A stretch of 16,157 nt of DNA from JAKACA01 sp050010115 (GTDB taxonomy: Bacteria > Actinomycetota > Acidimicrobiia > Acidimicrobiales > Bog-793): contig JBEKLQ010000097.1 of assembly GCA_050010115.1 (NCBI GenBank), forward strand, positions 1 to 16,157. Reading direction: 5' to 3'. Position numbers and translations under genes: made by a program. Shown here piece after piece: positions 14,516-16,157 of the stretch; position 1 is the first letter of the stretch, and every line of letters starts with the position of its first letter. The notes beneath the pieces were generated by a model. It searched no databases, was not told the DNA's origin, and worked only from the letters and a program-made list of their open reading frames with translations.

Positions 14516-15364
14516 GTGCGCCTGACTCCGAGGTACAGCCAGCCCGGGCCGCTGACGATCCATGTTGTGATAGGTGATCCGGCGCTACCTCTGATCCGGC
14601 AGCGGCGTCGGCTGGCCGAGACGCTCGCGACGCTGGAGCCGACGCAATGGACGGCGCCGAGCCGGTGTGAGCTGTGGTCGGTGCAGGATGTCGTCGCCCA
14701 CCTGTCCGACACGAACGGGTTCTGGACCGCTTCGATGGCAGCAGGGCTGAAGGGTTCGCCAACCAAGATGCTTGCAACGTTCGATCCCGTCGCCACGCCG
14801 GAGGCCCTGGTTGATCCGAGGCGGCAGCTATCGCCGGAGGACGTGCTGAGGCAGTACGCCGACGGCCTCGGGCTGCTGGCCGAGGTTGTGAACAGCATCA
14901 CTGGAGACGAGTGGTCGCTGCCGGCCGAGGCGCCGCCAGGGCATATCGAGATGCAAGCGGTCGCTCTTCATGCGCTGTGGGACTCCTGGACGCACGAGCG
15001 GGACATCCTGTTGCCTCTCGGCCTGAAGCAGCCGGTCGAGCCCGACGAGGTCAGGGGCTGCCTCGTCTACGCGGCCGCCGTCGGGCCTGCTTTCCTCGCC
15101 GCCAGCGGCGAGACGAGGAAGGGGATGATCGGAGTCGCGGCGACCGCACCAGACGCGTCATTCGTCGTCAACGTCGGGCCGACGCCGGAGGTACGTGAGC
15201 GCCGTCCCGACGATGTCGTCGACGTCGAATTGCGCGGCGACGCGGTGGAGCTGATCGAGGGTCTGACGTTCCGAGTGCCGCTCAACGTCGAAGCGCCGTC
15301 AGAATACCGCTGGCTGCTCGGAGGGCTGGCTTCCGTCTTCGACCACGAGCTGGAGGTGGCCTGA
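14516..15364 (+). CDS. maleylpyruvate isomerase-family mycothiol-dependent enzyme (DinB superfamily)
   Basis: A 282-aa protein with the MDMPI two-domain plan. The N-terminal four-helix DinB-like domain (about 20-170) contains RCELWSVQDVVAHLSDTNGF with His62, and ALHALWDSWTHERDILLPLG with Asp156 and His160, the expected divalent-metal triad (His, Asp/Glu-x3-His). The C-terminal alpha/beta part (about 175-282) includes DVVDVELRGDAVELIEGLTF and RWLLGGLASVFDHELEVA, as in the MDMPI C-domain. Family members use mycothiol in isomerase or transferase reactions, but most are uncharacterised, so the substrate is unknown. GTG 14516 is supported by TACTGT 6 nt upstream. Length is normal and no frame break is seen. 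It stands between toxin-antitoxin debris and an excisionase remnant. Confidence 0.82.
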   Translation: MRLTPRYSQPGPLTIHVVIGDPALPLIRQRRRLAETLATLEPTQWTAPSRCELWSVQDVVAHLSDTNGFWTASMAAGLKGSPTKMLATFDPVATPEALVDPRRQLSPEDVLRQYADGLGLLAEVVNSITGDEWSLPAEAPPGHIEMQAVALHALWDSWTHERDILLPLGLKQPVEPDEVRGCLVYAAAVGPAFLAASGETRKGMIGVAATAPDASFVVNVGPTPEVRERRPDDVVDVELRGDAVELIEGLTFRVPLNVEAPSEYRWLLGGLASVFDHELEVA

Positions 15365-15733
15365 CCGCTCATTCCCGAGCGTCACGGCGCGAAGAGCCAG
15401 CCCGTGCAACGCTCGCCAGCGCACAGTCAGGAGATGAATGTGGCCCCGATCGATTGATCAGGGTGGGTGCTACGTATGAACGGTGCTTGGGCGGCGCGCC
15501 CTAGTCGGCAGGGCGGAGTGGCGTCGGGCCGCCAGGTACCCTCGCAATTTCGCCGATGCATCATTAGCGGGAGGCAAGCTCGGGTACGCCTCGCAGACCG
15601 GGCTGGTCGCTCTTTGGGCGCCTTCTTGTTCGCGCCAGGCGACCCCAGCCGATGCTCATCGCGCGTCTCGCACTGAAGCACAGCACAGGGGATCTCGAAT
15701 GTGCGCGGCGCGCGTCCGAAAACGAATCGCGAT
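15365..15733. other. 369-bp spacer without a confident gene
   Basis: Frames on both strands are Arg-rich and show no recognisable motif. A GGCGCGCC palindrome occurs near 15493-15500. An integrase gene would be expected here, behind the minus-strand excisionase, but none is seen. Confidence 0.4.
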
Positions 15734-15949
15734 TCAGGCTGGCCGGCCATGGTCGGGGTGTTGAGGGTGACGGGCGTCGTCCAGCCAGCGTGCGATCTCG
15801 TCGGGGTCGAAACGAATGAAGCGCCGTCACTTCACATAGGGCACGCGCTTCTCGGCGATGAGCCGGCGGATGTGGCGGACGGTGACACCGAGGTGATCGG
15901 CGAGCTCGTCGATGGTGAGGAGGTGAGGGAGGGACTTTGTCGTCGTCAT
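15734..15949 (-). pseudogene. excisionase-like helix-turn-helix gene with an in-frame TGA
   Basis: Minus strand from ATG 15949: SLPHLLTIDELADHLGVTVR HIRRLIAEKRVPYVK, then TGA (15829-15827), then RRFIRFDPDEIARWLDDARH and a final TGA at 15736-15734. The two halves are in the same frame and together make a 71-residue MerR-like HTH_17 DNA-binding protein of the excisionase type. The usual motif here is VPYxKWGR-x-RF, so the TGA sits exactly where Trp (TGG) is expected: a single G-to-A change. AAAGGAG lies 6 nt before the start. Excisionases bend DNA for integrase-driven excision; this one would stop before its wing and last helix. It lies about 140 bp after another minus-strand gene, as xis genes often do in integrative elements. 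Confidence 0.7.
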
Positions 15950-15955
15950 GGGTGG

Positions 15956-15962
15956 CTCCTTT
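15956..15962 (-). promoter_or_regulatory. ribosome binding site AAAGGAG of the excisionase remnant
   Basis: On the minus strand AAAGGAG is followed by ccaccc and ATG 15949. It is a good Shine-Dalgarno with 6-nt spacing and confirms the start. Confidence 0.6.
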
Positions 15963-15992
15963 GGTGAACGGTCGTTCCGTGTCTGTTCGATG

Positions 15993-16010
15993 GGCTCTCA
16001 CTTGAGAGCC
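15993..16010. repeat. 18-bp inverted repeat (8-2-8) upstream of the excisionase
   Basis: GGCTCTCA-ct-TGAGAGCC has perfect 8-bp arms and lies 44 bp before the start codon. The geometry suits a dimeric repressor; a hairpin with a 7-bp stem and 4-nt loop is also possible. It may control the excisionase and related genes. Confidence 0.5.
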
Positions 16011-16091
16011 AGTTGCCCTCCACAAACGGTGTCCATCGGTCAAGTCCGGCCGAGTGGTGTATGACGACCACCGCACCAACTCTTGGTTGTT

Positions 16092-16157
16092 CTAGGTGAC
16101 GGCCTCCAGCTCTGCCGCCGTGCCCACCTCCTTCACGTCCGTAGTGTCGCGGGGAAT
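16092..16157 (-). CDS. 3' end of an unidentified minus-strand gene (partial)
   Basis: The last 21 codons, IPRDTTDVKEVGTAAELEAV T and TAG at 16094-16092, run open to the window edge with G/C-rich third positions. This is too short to assign. In actinobacterial integrative elements a replication initiator or regulator gene often precedes xis, so that is a possibility only from context. About 140 bp with an 18-bp palindrome separate it from the excisionase remnant. Confidence 0.4.
   Translation of the reverse strand: MPRDTTDVKEVGTAAELEAVT

Noticed and set aside
15427..16079. Overlapping minus-strand frames near the excisionase
   Set aside because: The real signal is the excisionase frame at 15734-15949; the others lack motifs and ribosome sites.

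Overview
The window is high-GC DNA from an actinobacterium, probably of the Acidimicrobiia or a relative (the class-level guess is inference). Supporting signs are a DUF3068/PorA-type envelope protein, a mycothiol-linked maleylpyruvate-isomerase-family enzyme, an MFS transporter, an acyl-CoA dehydrogenase, frequent GTG starts, and several genes with a TANNNT hexamer exactly 6 nt before the start codon, the layout of leaderless actinobacterial transcripts.

Layout. 1-2338: a PLP class-III (glutamate-1-semialdehyde-type) aminotransferase, open at its 5' end to the window edge, then a SAM O-methyltransferase. 2339-3249: the orphan N-terminal piece of an aminopeptidase N gene and an MmcQ/YjbR protein on the minus strand. 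3540-3580: the 3' part of a tRNA-Pro gene. 3827-11791: ordinary accessory genes (DUF3068 protein, acyl-CoA dehydrogenase, a frameshifted small gene, MFS transporter, a wrecked type IV pilin-like gene, a small unknown protein, and a coupled pair of exported proteins) separated by long decayed spacers. 12111-12652: a tyrosine integrase remnant that abuts a second copy of the tRNA-Pro 3' part (12655-12695). 12902-13889: a toxin-antitoxin graveyard, with a TacA-like antitoxin, a stub of its GNAT toxin, a frameshifted Doc/Fic toxin and its intact ribbon-helix-helix antitoxin. 14516-15364: the DinB/MDMPI enzyme. 15734-16157: an excisionase gene with a TGA in place of a probable Trp, and the 3' end of another minus-strand gene.

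Interpretation. The two tRNA-Pro 3' copies are direct repeats in the same orientation and look like attachment-site scars of one or two integrative elements stacked at one tRNA gene. Neither copy has a 5' half, so the intact tRNA-Pro(GGG) is predicted to lie to the right of the window. The integrase, excisionase and toxins are all broken, so the element(s) look immobile. At least four genes are broken by an apparent single missing base, so sequence error must be excluded before calling all of this biological decay. I found no CRISPR array, rRNA or complete tRNA. I do not see a convincing new defence or metabolic system; the strongest unusual signals are the stacked att scars, the toxin-antitoxin remnants, the cluster of inverted repeats behind the MFS gene, and the uncharacterised two-gene lipoprotein operon.
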